A DNA stretch of 63,067 bases from contig JAKDLG010000012.1 in assembly GCA_030452985.1 (NCBI GenBank), positions 1 through 63,067 of the forward strand, in the 5' to 3' direction. The DNA comes from Humibacillus sp. GTDB lineage: Bacteria; Actinomycetota; Actinomycetes; Actinomycetales; Dermatophilaceae. Below are positions 41,519-50,910 of this stretch, in pieces (position 1 is the first letter of the stretch; every line of letters begins with the position of its first letter). The position numbers were made by a program, and so were the translations under genes. The notes beneath the pieces were generated by a model. The model was given only the letters and a program-made list of their open reading frames with translations, was not told where the DNA came from and did no database searches.

Positions 41519-44500
41519 CAGAGATCACCCTCGTTGTCGTCAAGTTCGTCCTCGCCCGCAGAAGGCGTTAACCCGCTCTGGAGCGCGGCCCGCCGGTGGT
41601 TCTCCTCGAGGAGCCGGTCAAGGATCTCGACGCGAGCTGCGGGGCTGACCGTCCACCGGGTCATCTGCCGGTAGATGTGGAAGCCGTGGTCGAGCGGCAC
41701 GTCCCCCCACCCGTAGGCCTCCATGACCGCCTGATCGAGGTCGACGTGGATCTGACGAAGCCGGGCGACGTCAACGTCGACAGAATCAGCGACGTCGGGA
41801 TCGTTGACGAACTTGTAGAGCTTCGTTAGCCCAAGCTCGCGTCGGAGCATCATTTCGCGCCGCTCATGTTCCAAGGCGAGTCCCAGTCTCTCGAGAGCTG
41901 CGTCGGGAGCAGGGCGCGGAAAGGTCTGGAACGCATCAGTAGGTGAGTAATTCGTGTCCTTTCGCATCGTTGAACCCTGAGCTACTGCCCACAGTCGATG
42001 AATCGACGATGACAGGACGCCCTGATCGGCGTAGGTAGTCGAGAATACAACCGCTGTCTTATGACTGAATACTTGATCAGACCCCAATCGCGCAAACATT
42101 ACGGTATTGCTGACGAGGGCGATAGCCAAGCATTCCTTGCTATTTGCCGCTGCAGCACGAAGGGCCTTAGCGGGAGCCTCGTAGAGCCACCAGCGCTCAG
42201 CCAACTTCGGTTTTTTGAGCAAACCAAGGCGATACGGCCGAACGTGGGCGGAAACCCATGCGAAGGGCAACTGAAACTCGGCGGCCTGTCTCTCGGTAAG
42301 ACCATAAAAGTCCACCACCCAGCGAGACGCACTCAAGTCTGGGGCCTCATTGAGATCCTCACCACCCAAATAGCGGCGAACGACTTGGCGATTACGCTCA
42401 TTCCTCAGGATCATGCGTAGCGCGTCGGGTTCCGACATCGTAAAGCCTGCGCCATTGATGTTGCAGCCGACGAATGCTAGCTCACGGTTTTCCTTCAATC
42501 GGGCAGGAGCTCCCTTTGCCCCCCCAGATGCTTCCAATAGAGTAGAAATATGGGCTACCGGCTTGTCGTCACTGAATCGCGGAGACTCGTCAACCACCTT
42601 CGCAAAAGACCCCCAAACGGCGGCGTATTCCAGATTGGCGCTCTTGGCCGGCCAGCGTCGGCTCTGTACGGCACGAGTGATTATAAAACCCGCAGCGACC
42701 ATTCGGTCAAGGCCGACCTCACGAGTGTCCCCTTGCGCGAGGGTGTTCGTTGCAATGAGGCCGAGAGATCCAGTCTCCGTCAGAAGCGTTTGCGCTCGGA
42801 GGAAGAAGTATGCGACCAAGTCTGCGTTACCTTTGGCGCCACCCGCAAGCACGTTCACGAGCCACTCCCGCATATTCGATCCGACAGCAGGCGTAATCTT
42901 TTTCCCCCCAAGGAACGGTGGGTTACCGACGACCGCGTCGAATCCGCCGTGCTCCATCACGTCAGGGACCTCGATCGCCCAGTGCAGGGGCTGCCACCGC
43001 TCGTAGTCCGTATCAGCGTCAGGCGTTAGGCCATTTCTAATCATCGCGTCTAGCATCGCTGCATCGGCCGCTGATGGGTCGCGAGGGTTCGCCGCACCAA
43101 CTGCCACACGTAGACTTTCGTACGCCTCGTCCCTGGCTCGGCCGGGCTTACCACCAAGAGCTAGCCCCGCTGCGATGACACCGTCGGCCACTTTGCGGAG
43201 GTCCCGGGTTAGCGTCTCGAGCTGCTCGAGCTTGTTCCTTTTTGCGCCTGCGGTCCGATGCGGATCGCGCTCATCGATCTCGGAGGCCAGATCACGCCGC
43301 AGCCGCATCGCTTGCGCGATCTTGTGGTCGATGTCGAGGCGGTTGACGAGCTCGTGGGTGCCGCTGAACTCGAACCTAGTTTGAAGTGGCTTCGTGGGCG
43401 GGTTGATGTGCAGGGCCTCGAGCTGAGAGAGGGAGGTGAGGCCCAGCAACGAGTTACCGTGAAACACCTTGTCGTCAACGAACGAGAAGGGTAGGTCGCG
43501 GTCAAGCGAAACGAGCCACAGCGAGAGCTTGCACATCTCGACGGCCATGGTGTTGATGTCGGCTCCGTAGAGGCAGTGTGCAACGACCTCGCGTAGGGCC
43601 TTCGTCTCGAGCTCGTGCGGCGTAAAGCCCGTCGTTCCTTCCTCACGCCAGGCCTCGACGAGTCGCTTGGCGAGGTAGCGGGCGGCAGCGACCAGGAAGG
43701 CCCCTGAACCACAGGCGATGTCGGCGACCTTGAGGTCAAGGATCTCGGTCGATGACTTGAGCCGCCACTGCGTGCTGTCGGAGGTCTGGTGCGCCCCGGG
43801 GGCGTAGACGATCGGCTCAAGGGCGTAGTGCACAACCTCCTCCGCGAGTGCGCGCGGCGTGTAGTGGGCGCCGGCGTTGCGGCGCGAGGGTGTCTCGGTG
43901 ACAACGAGCCCGCCGGTGAGGATGACGACCGGTCGGTTGCGCAGGTCCCTGCGAATGGCACCAACCCACGGGCGCAGCCGATCTCTCAGATCCGCATCTG
44001 CGGTCACCGCGAGCAGTGCTCGCTCGGCGTCCTCGATAGTGTCGCCCGCACCGAAGGCCTTGGTGAGCGCGGCGGGGGTCGGTGATTTAGCGGCCGGCTG
44101 GTTGGCCTTGGCCCACGCGATGACCGCGGCTGCCGTCTTGGAATCCAATCCATGCTCATCGTAGAGATCATCGAGCGTGTCGAGCGGGATCTCGGGTTCG
44201 TTTCCGTCGCCGCCGATGAGCCCGACGATCACCTCGTCGCTACGCCGACACGTATAGCCCAGCAGGCCCTCGTAGATGTAGCCGATCTGCTCTACGTCGA
44301 TGTCGCGGAACGTGACCCGACGCGCATCTTGACCTTTGACTTTTGCGGTCTGAACGGCATCCAGCACGGTGAGCATGACTCGGTCGCTCACCTGCAGCGC
44401 CAAGGTTCCCCGTTCGGTCGTCGCCGTGAGGAACGCGAAGCGGAACGGGTCGAAGAGCGAGCCGCCGTAGGCCGGCAGGCGCATGTCTTCGAAAGAGGCC

Positions 44501-45603
44501 CCGGCGTACAGCGCCTGCGATGTCGCGAGGAGCCGGTGCCACGTGAGGTGGGTGCCGTCGAGAGCCTCCTCGCCCTCGTCGCGCGCGCGGGCGTCGAGTG
44601 CGTCGAGCTGGCCGGTCAAGCCGTATCCGGCCTCGAACAGTTGACCTTGCGGTAGCAAGCCTCGTTCCTCGGCGAAGAGGAGGAAGACGACCCGCATGAG
44701 AACGGTGACGACGGCTGAGTAGATCTCTTCGCCGTCATCGGGCAGTGGATCGGTATCGCCACGGCGCCGAGCCGCAGCGGCGCTCTCGGTGAAGGCCTGC
44801 ACGACGAGCTCGACGGCCTTGCGCACCTGGATGCCGAGCGACTCGGTGATCTCCTCGGCAGCGAGAACCGACTGCTCGAAGAGGGCGGGCAGGCGCTCAC
44901 CCTCCGCGCCCCCCAGGAGGTGAGCCACATCGAGCAAAGCGACGACGGCGTCGCGGACGGGCGCGTCTTCGACCCAGGTCTGGGCATCCACGACGCCGGA
45001 CGCGGCCATCGTGTCCTTGGCCGCATGCACAATCCCCCACCACCGGCCGTCGGTGACGACGCCGATGGGGATGTCGCTGGCCCGGAGCATGAGCTCCATG
45101 CGGTCGATCGGAGAGCTGGCCCACGCATCATCGGTCAGGTCTCGAAGACCCTCGACGGGGTCGATGACCCAGACGAGCGCGCCGACTCGGTCGTCGGCTC
45201 TCAGGGCACCCGTGGCCTCGACGACGACCGATTGGTCAGGCGAGGTCACAGAGGCGTTGGTGATGGCGAGGTCGGCCGGAAGATACAGGTCTGCCCATCC
45301 GAAGACGTCGCGCAGAACCACCTCGACCCAGCGATCGCGAGCAACACGGTAGTCGGCGACGGCGGTTGGATCGTCGGAGTTCATCTGCCAGCGGTCCCAC
45401 GACCGGTCGAAGTCGGGCTTCGCCGCCACCAGGGCCGCCTTGGCGTCGGCGTCGATCGTGGGCATCCCCTGGGGCCACACCCGCAACAGCGGCGGAAGGG
45501 CAAGGAAGGGCCCGTCGGTGTCGACCGAAGCCAGCCATTGGCGGTGCTGGTCGCGGCCAGATCTGACGGGCGGACGCGTGCCGACCTGCCGAGGGCGAGA
45601 CAT
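41518..45603 (-). CDS. drmMI: DISARM adenine methyltransferase DrmMI
   Basis: 1361 residues. SAM-binding motif I is VADIACGSGAFLVAAARYLA near residue 620, and the catalytic N-P-P-F is in DAVVGNPPFLGGKKI near 895, the pattern of N6-adenine methylases of the Eco57I type. The about 600-residue N-terminal part includes a restriction-like region but I cannot assign catalytic residues. The 41960-42870 section, which should contain the target recognition domain, is distinctly lower in GC. DrmMI marks host DNA so that DISARM spares it, and its presence with drmD defines class 1. Confidence 0.9.
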   Translation of the reverse strand: MSRPRQVGTRPPVRSGRDQHRQWLASVDTDGPFLALPPLLRVWPQGMPTIDADAKAALVAAKPDFDRSWDRWQMNSDDPTAVADYRVARDRWVEVVLRDVFGWADLYLPADLAITNASVTSPDQSVVVEATGALRADDRVGALVWVIDPVEGLRDLTDDAWASSPIDRMELMLRASDIPIGVVTDGRWWGIVHAAKDTMAASGVVDAQTWVEDAPVRDAVVALLDVAHLLGGAEGERLPALFEQSVLAAEEITESLGIQVRKAVELVVQAFTESAAAARRRGDTDPLPDDGEEIYSAVVTVLMRVVFLLFAEERGLLPQGQLFEAGYGLTGQLDALDARARDEGEEALDGTHLTWHRLLATSQALYAGASFEDMRLPAYGGSLFDPFRFAFLTATTERGTLALQVSDRVMLTVLDAVQTAKVKGQDARRVTFRDIDVEQIGYIYEGLLGYTCRRSDEVIVGLIGGDGNEPEIPLDTLDDLYDEHGLDSKTAAAVIAWAKANQPAAKSPTPAALTKAFGAGDTIEDAERALLAVTADADLRDRLRPWVGAIRRDLRNRPVVILTGGLVVTETPSRRNAGAHYTPRALAEEVVHYALEPIVYAPGAHQTSDSTQWRLKSSTEILDLKVADIACGSGAFLVAAARYLAKRLVEAWREEGTTGFTPHELETKALREVVAHCLYGADINTMAVEMCKLSLWLVSLDRDLPFSFVDDKVFHGNSLLGLTSLSQLEALHINPPTKPLQTRFEFSGTHELVNRLDIDHKIAQAMRLRRDLASEIDERDPHRTAGAKRNKLEQLETLTRDLRKVADGVIAAGLALGGKPGRARDEAYESLRVAVGAANPRDPSAADAAMLDAMIRNGLTPDADTDYERWQPLHWAIEVPDVMEHGGFDAVVGNPPFLGGKKITPAVGSNMREWLVNVLAGGAKGNADLVAYFFLRAQTLLTETGSLGLIATNTLAQGDTREVGLDRMVAAGFIITRAVQSRRWPAKSANLEYAAVWGSFAKVVDESPRFSDDKPVAHISTLLEASGGAKGAPARLKENRELAFVGCNINGAGFTMSEPDALRMILRNERNRQVVRRYLGGEDLNEAPDLSASRWVVDFYGLTERQAAEFQLPFAWVSAHVRPYRLGLLKKPKLAERWWLYEAPAKALRAAAANSKECLAIALVSNTVMFARLGSDQVFSHKTAVVFSTTYADQGVLSSSIHRLWAVAQGSTMRKDTNYSPTDAFQTFPRPAPDAALERLGLALEHERREMMLRRELGLTKLYKFVNDPDVADSVDVDVARLRQIHVDLDQAVMEAYGWGDVPLDHGFHIYRQMTRWTVSPAARVEILDRLLEENHRRAALQSGLTPSAGEDELDDNEGDL

Positions 45604-48600
45604 CAGCGATCACCACCCATCTCCGCGGCGTCCTGTGGAGTCACCGCAAAGACCACGGCGGCGGCCGACACGTACGGCTGGACTTCGGCATATCGATCCC
45701 GAAGCGCCTGCACCTCGCGTCGTTCCTCCTCGCTTAGCGTGCTCAGCCGCTCGTCCATCCTGGCGATGTCGCGGCGTCGTTGGTCACGTTGGTCGTCGGG
45801 CAGCGCGAGCATGAACTCGCGCTCGTCTTCGGCATTCTTCAAGGTTCGCAACGACTCGTTGAGGTTGGTGCGGAACGCCGCGAAGATCTGGCGGGCCCGC
45901 TCAATGTCGGCATCTCTACGCTCATCAAGCTGGTCGGTCACGGCCTTCTGTCGGCGCTCGGCGCGTCGGCTCATGGCCTCGGTCAGACGTGCATGCATGC
46001 GCGAGCCGTCGGCGTTCCACCGCTTCACCAGCGCGCGACGAACGGGGTCGTCGGCCAGCTCGAGGTCGGCCCCATCAAGGGCACGGTCGAGCAGATCGTT
46101 GACCTTGTCTTCGGCCATGGCGTTGCCTTTGATGCGGATGCCAGTGAGGAAGACCTCCTCGTGAAGGCGCAGGCCACCCCGGCCCACGAGCACCAGCCGG
46201 GACACCGCTGCCACGCAGGAGTAGTCGAGATCGGGAACGACGACGGCCGTCACACGATGCACTCGTGAGTCGGAGCCGAACAGGCTGTTGCGCAGGATGC
46301 GGGCCGACTTCTGAAGCAAGGCATGGCCGAGGTGAACGTGCACGATGTCGGTGCGGTCTTTGGCTGCCTGGTCATCGAAGGTGATCGCTCGGATGATGCC
46401 GGGGCGGAGGCGGGTGTCCAGGCCTTCGAGCGCCTTATGCCAGCCGCTGCCCAGGCTGGGGATCTCGAGCACCTCGGCGTCGGTGTGCTCATCGCCGCGT
46501 TCTCGAAGGGTTGGCTGGCCTGAGAGCGCCAGGGCGGTGTCGACCACGCGGCGACTACTCATCGCCGTGAGGTGCAGGGCCTCCTTGCGGGTGCCGTAGG
46601 TGCGGGCCAGTTCGGTGAGCTGGGCATTGAGCTCTTGCTCTCCGGCCAGAGACTTGTTGACCGCCGCCGCTCCCTTGGTGGGCTTTCTCGGCGCGGGGGC
46701 CACTGACGCTCCACCGAAGTGGCTCTGGATTTCGGCGTCGATGACGGGGTTCACCGAGCCGAGGTCGGACGCGACGGTGCTCACCTTCTCGGCGATCCGG
46801 CGAAGGAAGTCGACGTCAGCGGCATACGTGCTCGTCGAGTCGGTGGCGGCGAGGTAGTAGATCTCCGGTGCAAACCGCTGGCCGTACCGGTCAATGCGTC
46901 CGATGCGCTGCTCAAGCCGGGACGGGTTGAACGGCACATCAAGATTGATGAGCCGATGACAGTGGCCCTGCAGGTCGATCCCTTCGCCGGCGGCATCCGT
47001 GGCGACCAGGACACGCACCGGGTCTTCGTTCGGCGGCGCGGTGAAGCGGGCTCGAATCTGCTCACGTTCCTCTGCCGGCGTCGACCCCTGGATCGTCGCA
47101 ATGACGTCGCTATAACCGTGCTGTTTGAGGAGGCCCACCACCCAGGCCAGGGTCGCCGTGTACTCCGTGAAGATGACGACCCGTTCGTTCGACCACGTTC
47201 GCCCATCCGGTCGACAGACCCCATCGAGCATGAGCAGAAGGGCTTGTACTCGGGAGTCGAGCTTGTGCTCGTAGCCATCCCCCCAGGCAACGAGTCGACG
47301 GATGGCCTTCGTGTCGTCTGTAGTCAGCGGGTCGGTCGCCTTGGTCTGGCGAAGAGCACCGAACTCGGGATGCTCTGTGGCGCCTTCCTCTTCGTCGGAT
47401 TGCTCGCTGCCGATGACCTCCGCGTAATAGTCATCGGTGATCGCCAGCTGGCCACCCGTGGCTCGGGCCGACTCGTAGAGGGCGAGGGTCTGGGCGAAGG
47501 CCCATGGGCTCGAGAGGAACCTCTTCTTGAGCAGTAGGGCGACGATGTCGTTGGCCTTGCGACGGCCGTTGGCTCGAGCCGACCGCTCGAGAACCTCAAC
47601 CAGTTGGTCGAAGGCCGCCACCTCGTCAGCGGTGGGGGTGAACGGGATGGTCTTGATCTGGCGGGGCAGGAAGGACTTGTCCTTGATGTCGGTCTTGAGT
47701 CGACGGACGATGACGGCCTTGAGTGCTTGCTCGTCAACGGTTGCCCCCCTGGAGAAGCGCCGGTTGTCGATCATCTCGAGCAGGGCCGTGAACGACTCAG
47801 AGTGGCCGTTGTGGGGGGTGGCGCTGAGGAACAAACGGTGTTCACATTTCTCAGCCAGGGCCCGCGTCGCCATCGTTCGCTGGCTGTCGACGGCGTACCC
47901 CCGGCCCCCGCCGACGGCACTGGGGCTCGACGGCGCCACGTGGTGCGCCTCGTCGACGACGAGCACGTCAAAGGCGAAGCGACGAGCCGAATTGAGACGG
48001 CCAACGCCGTCGTAGACGCTGCGCAGCAGCCGCTGAGCTGCGGGCGTGGGAAGCCAAGCCATGCTCACGATGACGCGCGGGAACAATCTGAAGGGATTGG
48101 CCGCAAGGCCGTGCGTTCGGCGAACCTCCGCCCGCCGCTCGCTGTTGACGATGACGAAGTCGAGGCCGAACTTCTCGCGCATCTCGTCTTGCCACTTCAA
48201 CGCCAGGCTGGGAGGACAAACGATGACGACTGTTCTGGCTCGGTGGCGGAGCAGGAGCTCCTGGATGACCAGGCCCGCCTCGATCGTCTTGCCCAAACCG
48301 ACGTCGTCGGCCAAGAGCAGGTTGGTGCGAGGCGACTGGAGCGCACGTCGGAGCGGCTCGAGCTGATAGGCCTCGACGTTGGCGCCACTGCGAAACGGTG
48401 CTTGGTATGAGTTGGTGTCTGCGCTCGTCAACGCGCCCCAGCGGACCGCATCGACGAAGGCGCCGAGGGTGTTCGGGTCATCGAAGGCTTCCGGGCTAAT
48501 TGTCTCTGGCAGTCCTTGATCGGGCACCACGGTCTGACCGACCTCGAGTTCCCACACCACGCTGAGCTCTTCGCCAAGACGGTCCTCGTCGAGTGACTGA

Positions 48601-48791
48601 AGCGTAACGACGTGCTGGGTGCGCGCCTGGGTCTCATCAGCCGGGCTGCGTTGCAGGCCCTGGCTCTTAACGTCAGCCACGGCCCAGGTCGCTCCTCTGA
48701 CCTCGACAACGCGACCAGGCTGGGGGACCTCGCGCAGGGCCGGCTGTCGGCGGTCGCTGAGAGTGTCGGCCTCGCTGGCGGTCATACACAT
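45603..48791 (-). CDS. drmD: DISARM SNF2-family helicase DrmD
   Basis: 1062 residues. LLADDVGLGKTIEAGLVIQE (motif I), DVLVVDEAHHVAPSS (motif II), LFLSATPHNGHSESF (motif III) and NPSRLEQRIGRIDRYGQR (motif VI) make a complete SNF2/HepA-type ATPase. The C-terminal 300 residues carry a long charged coiled coil (LNESLRTLKNAEDEREFML). It is the first gene of the operon. The start at ATG 48791 is followed by another ATG two codons on. The ATPase resembles that of the helicase at 54742-58116. Confidence 0.9.
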   Translation of the reverse strand: MCMTASEADTLSDRRQPALREVPQPGRVVEVRGATWAVADVKSQGLQRSPADETQARTQHVVTLQSLDEDRLGEELSVVWELEVGQTVVPDQGLPETISPEAFDDPNTLGAFVDAVRWGALTSADTNSYQAPFRSGANVEAYQLEPLRRALQSPRTNLLLADDVGLGKTIEAGLVIQELLLRHRARTVVIVCPPSLALKWQDEMREKFGLDFVIVNSERRAEVRRTHGLAANPFRLFPRVIVSMAWLPTPAAQRLLRSVYDGVGRLNSARRFAFDVLVVDEAHHVAPSSPSAVGGGRGYAVDSQRTMATRALAEKCEHRLFLSATPHNGHSESFTALLEMIDNRRFSRGATVDEQALKAVIVRRLKTDIKDKSFLPRQIKTIPFTPTADEVAAFDQLVEVLERSARANGRRKANDIVALLLKKRFLSSPWAFAQTLALYESARATGGQLAITDDYYAEVIGSEQSDEEEGATEHPEFGALRQTKATDPLTTDDTKAIRRLVAWGDGYEHKLDSRVQALLLMLDGVCRPDGRTWSNERVVIFTEYTATLAWVVGLLKQHGYSDVIATIQGSTPAEEREQIRARFTAPPNEDPVRVLVATDAAGEGIDLQGHCHRLINLDVPFNPSRLEQRIGRIDRYGQRFAPEIYYLAATDSTSTYAADVDFLRRIAEKVSTVASDLGSVNPVIDAEIQSHFGGASVAPAPRKPTKGAAAVNKSLAGEQELNAQLTELARTYGTRKEALHLTAMSSRRVVDTALALSGQPTLRERGDEHTDAEVLEIPSLGSGWHKALEGLDTRLRPGIIRAITFDDQAAKDRTDIVHVHLGHALLQKSARILRNSLFGSDSRVHRVTAVVVPDLDYSCVAAVSRLVLVGRGGLRLHEEVFLTGIRIKGNAMAEDKVNDLLDRALDGADLELADDPVRRALVKRWNADGSRMHARLTEAMSRRAERRQKAVTDQLDERRDADIERARQIFAAFRTNLNESLRTLKNAEDEREFMLALPDDQRDQRRRDIARMDERLSTLSEEERREVQALRDRYAEVQPYVSAAAVVFAVTPQDAAEMGGDR

Positions 48792-48901
48792 GCCCCTGAT
48801 CTGTGCGTTGGTGGTGTCTGTCGCAACTCAACCATCTCGGGATCTTCCCGGCAGCCCGACGCACTGTTGGTTTCGATTGAGAAGGGAACTTTGCCACGGA
48901 T

Positions 48902-48916
48902 TTGCGAAAATCGCAA
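48902..48916. promoter_or_regulatory. Inverted repeat in the DISARM/xre-immA divergent promoter
   Basis: TTGCGAAAATCGCAA has six-base arms around AAA. It lies in the 146-base gap between drmD and the divergent xre-immA gene, 21 bases before the latter's ATG. It is a likely operator for the XRE domain and could control both directions. Confidence 0.55.
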
Positions 48917-48937
48917 GAGGGTGCGACGCTGGTTCAT

Positions 48938-50032
48938 ATGAACAGCCCGTCGGATCGGATCCGTGACCTCATCGCCGGTAGTGGACTCGCCCAAGGTGAT
49001 TTCGCGACTGCGGTCGGGCTTGACCCTTCCAAGATGTCGAAATCGTTGGCGGGCACTCGGCGCTTCTCATCGTTGGACCTGGCCCGCATCGCCGAGCATG
49101 CGAAAGTCACGGTCGACTGGCTCATGACGGGCGAGGAGACGCCCTTGGCGCTCGCTGCTCGAGCGGCTGCCGGTAGTTCCTCTGAAATGGCGGTTGCCGA
49201 GGCGGAGCGGCTATGTGAGCTGCGATCAACGGCATCCCGTCTGGGGTGGCCACAACCGTTTCAACCGGTGCCCCTGCGCTCAGGCGAGTCGCGCGCCGCG
49301 GCCGTGGGGGAAGCCCTCGCGGAAGAGGCTCTGGCCCGCATCGACTCAGTGGGACTCGATGCTACGAGACTGGACCTGGCTGAGGTCGTTGAAGTGGCCT
49401 TTGGCGTGGACGTGTCGATCGTCGCTCTAGGCAACGGGTTCGACGGTCTGGCGGTGTCGACGGCTGATGCCAAGATCATTCTCGCGGCGCTGACGACCGT
49501 GGCCTTCCGGCAACGATTCACTATCGCGCACGAGCTGGCCCACGTGCTGTTCGGCGACGACCAAGGCGTGCACACGGACGCGAATGTGTACGCACCCTCT
49601 CGCGGCGATCAGAGCGAGGTGCGTGCCAACGCTTTTGCATCGGCGTTCCTCATGCCCGAGTCGCGTCTTCGGGCGCGTGTGCAGCACGGTTTCGACGACG
49701 CCGCCTTCGGCGCGCTGGCTCTCGAGCTCAAGGTCTCGCCTTCAGCGCTGGCGATCCGGCTCGAACGGTTGAACTTCATCGATGCTCTCGCGAGCGAGCG
49801 CTGGAAGACGATGTCAGCGGCACAGGCGGCGCGCGCCTCAGGGGATGCCAGCGTCATGGCTCGCGCCACCGCATACGCCACTGAGCCGCGCCGCCCGGGA
49901 CTGTTGGCTCGCGACCTGTTCGCGGCGTACGTCGACGGCAAGACGACGTTGCGGCCCTACGCCTCCCTGCTGGGCGTCGACTCCGCGACCTTGAGAGCTG
50001 ATCTTGAGCGCAATGACGAGCTGGAGCGCTGA
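48938..50032 (+). CDS. Fused XRE regulator and ImmA/IrrE metalloprotease
   Basis: About 364 residues from ATG 48938. N-terminal helix-turn-helix: GLAQGDFATAVGLDPSKMSK. The C-terminal protease domain carries RFTIAHELAHVLFGDDQGVH (HExxH) and SEVRANAFASAFLMPESRL with the third zinc ligand region. Such fusions cleave or release themselves in response to damage or phage. The gene is divergent from DISARM and followed after three bases by a PIN-like gene. Upstream frame extension to TTG 48902 would cover the operator and is unlikely. Confidence 0.88.
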   Translation: MNSPSDRIRDLIAGSGLAQGDFATAVGLDPSKMSKSLAGTRRFSSLDLARIAEHAKVTVDWLMTGEETPLALAARAAAGSSSEMAVAEAERLCELRSTASRLGWPQPFQPVPLRSGESRAAAVGEALAEEALARIDSVGLDATRLDLAEVVEVAFGVDVSIVALGNGFDGLAVSTADAKIILAALTTVAFRQRFTIAHELAHVLFGDDQGVHTDANVYAPSRGDQSEVRANAFASAFLMPESRLRARVQHGFDDAAFGALALELKVSPSALAIRLERLNFIDALASERWKTMSAAQAARASGDASVMARATAYATEPRRPGLLARDLFAAYVDGKTTLRPYASLLGVDSATLRADLERNDELER

Positions 50033-50035
50033 TCT

Positions 50036-50575
50036 GTGGCGACCTGGGTCTTTCCCGACAACACCGTCCTGTGCAACTTCGCCGCCGTCGGTCGCATCGA
50101 CCTTCTGCGCACCTTTCTGGGTGAGCGTGGCCGGTGGGCTGAAGCCGTTGCTGCCGAGGCGCGGAAATCCGCTGGCTATCTGCCGGCCCTGGCCGAGCTG
50201 GTCGGTGGTGAGGTGATGGGAGAGCCGATCGAGGTCCTTGACCCGTCGCACATCCGACGCGTCGAAGTGATTCGACGAGACATCTTCGGCGGCCGTGCGA
50301 ACCAGCCGCTCAAGCATCTAGGTGAGGCCCAGACCTGCTTCCTCATCCACGAAGTCGACCAGTGGCACGAGTCAACATGGATCAGCGACGATCGCGACTC
50401 GCTGAACTTCGCGCGTTTCCAGAACATCCCCAGCCTCGAGACGATCGACATCATGAGCCACCTCGTCGCCGATTACGAGGTCACCGCCGCTGATGGGATG
50501 TCGATCATGCACGCCATGGAGGAAGCCGACCGAGCACTTCGCCTGCCTGACACCATCAGTGACATCGGCGGCTGA
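50036..50575 (+). CDS. PIN-domain-like protein paired with XRE-ImmA
   Basis: 179 residues from GTG 50036. Acidic positions expected of a PIN fold: VFPDNTVLCNFAAVGRID at the start, HLGEAQTCFLIHEVD in the middle and TWISDDRDSLNFARF near residue 125. It lies three bases after the xre-immA stop, so it is surely co-transcribed. A regulator-protease next to a PIN RNase fits a toxin released on proteolysis. A similar three-gene version lies at 29671-31582. Confidence 0.7.
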   Translation: MATWVFPDNTVLCNFAAVGRIDLLRTFLGERGRWAEAVAAEARKSAGYLPALAELVGGEVMGEPIEVLDPSHIRRVEVIRRDIFGGRANQPLKHLGEAQTCFLIHEVDQWHESTWISDDRDSLNFARFQNIPSLETIDIMSHLVADYEVTAADGMSIMHAMEEADRALRLPDTISDIGG

Positions 50576-50910
50576 ACGAGATGGCTTGTGCCGTTTCACC
50601 GAATTTCACTCTGCTGGAGGAAAGCTCGACCCAAGTAAGCCGGCCGGGCGCTTCATTCTGGCGGACACGAATGCGAGGAACGCCTCCATCGAGCCGCGTA
50701 CGCCAGCACGACCGGCAATGACTTGCTGGTCGCGCCGGGACGTGCGGATTCTGGACGAGCCGGCGGTAGGCGCCGATTTCTGAGTCCATTTCATCGGCAG
50801 CGGGCGTGGGGGTTGGTCACACGCAAATCGGCATCTGGCCTCCGCCCACTGAAATCGCCTTGGGCGACTCTCGGGAGCACGCAGTCACCGGGTACGGTTA
50901 CCATCCTCCT
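50576..50910. other. Gap upstream of the GrpE-like gene, with possible leaderless promoter
   Basis: About 335 bases without a recognisable gene. At the 3' end the hexamer TACCAT (50899-50904) stands six bases before the GTG at 50911 and no ribosome site precedes that codon, the arrangement of a leaderless transcript. No good -35 was found. Confidence 0.35.

Noticed and set aside
35064-48791. Class 2 DISARM assignment.
   Set aside because: The methylase has an NPPF adenine-type motif and a SNF2 helicase (drmD) is present; drmE and a cytosine-5 methylase are absent.
48902-48940. TTG 48902 as start of the XRE-ImmA gene.
   Set aside because: That would place the perfect inverted repeat inside the coding region and add a non-conserved basic leader; ATG 48938 fits the XRE domain.
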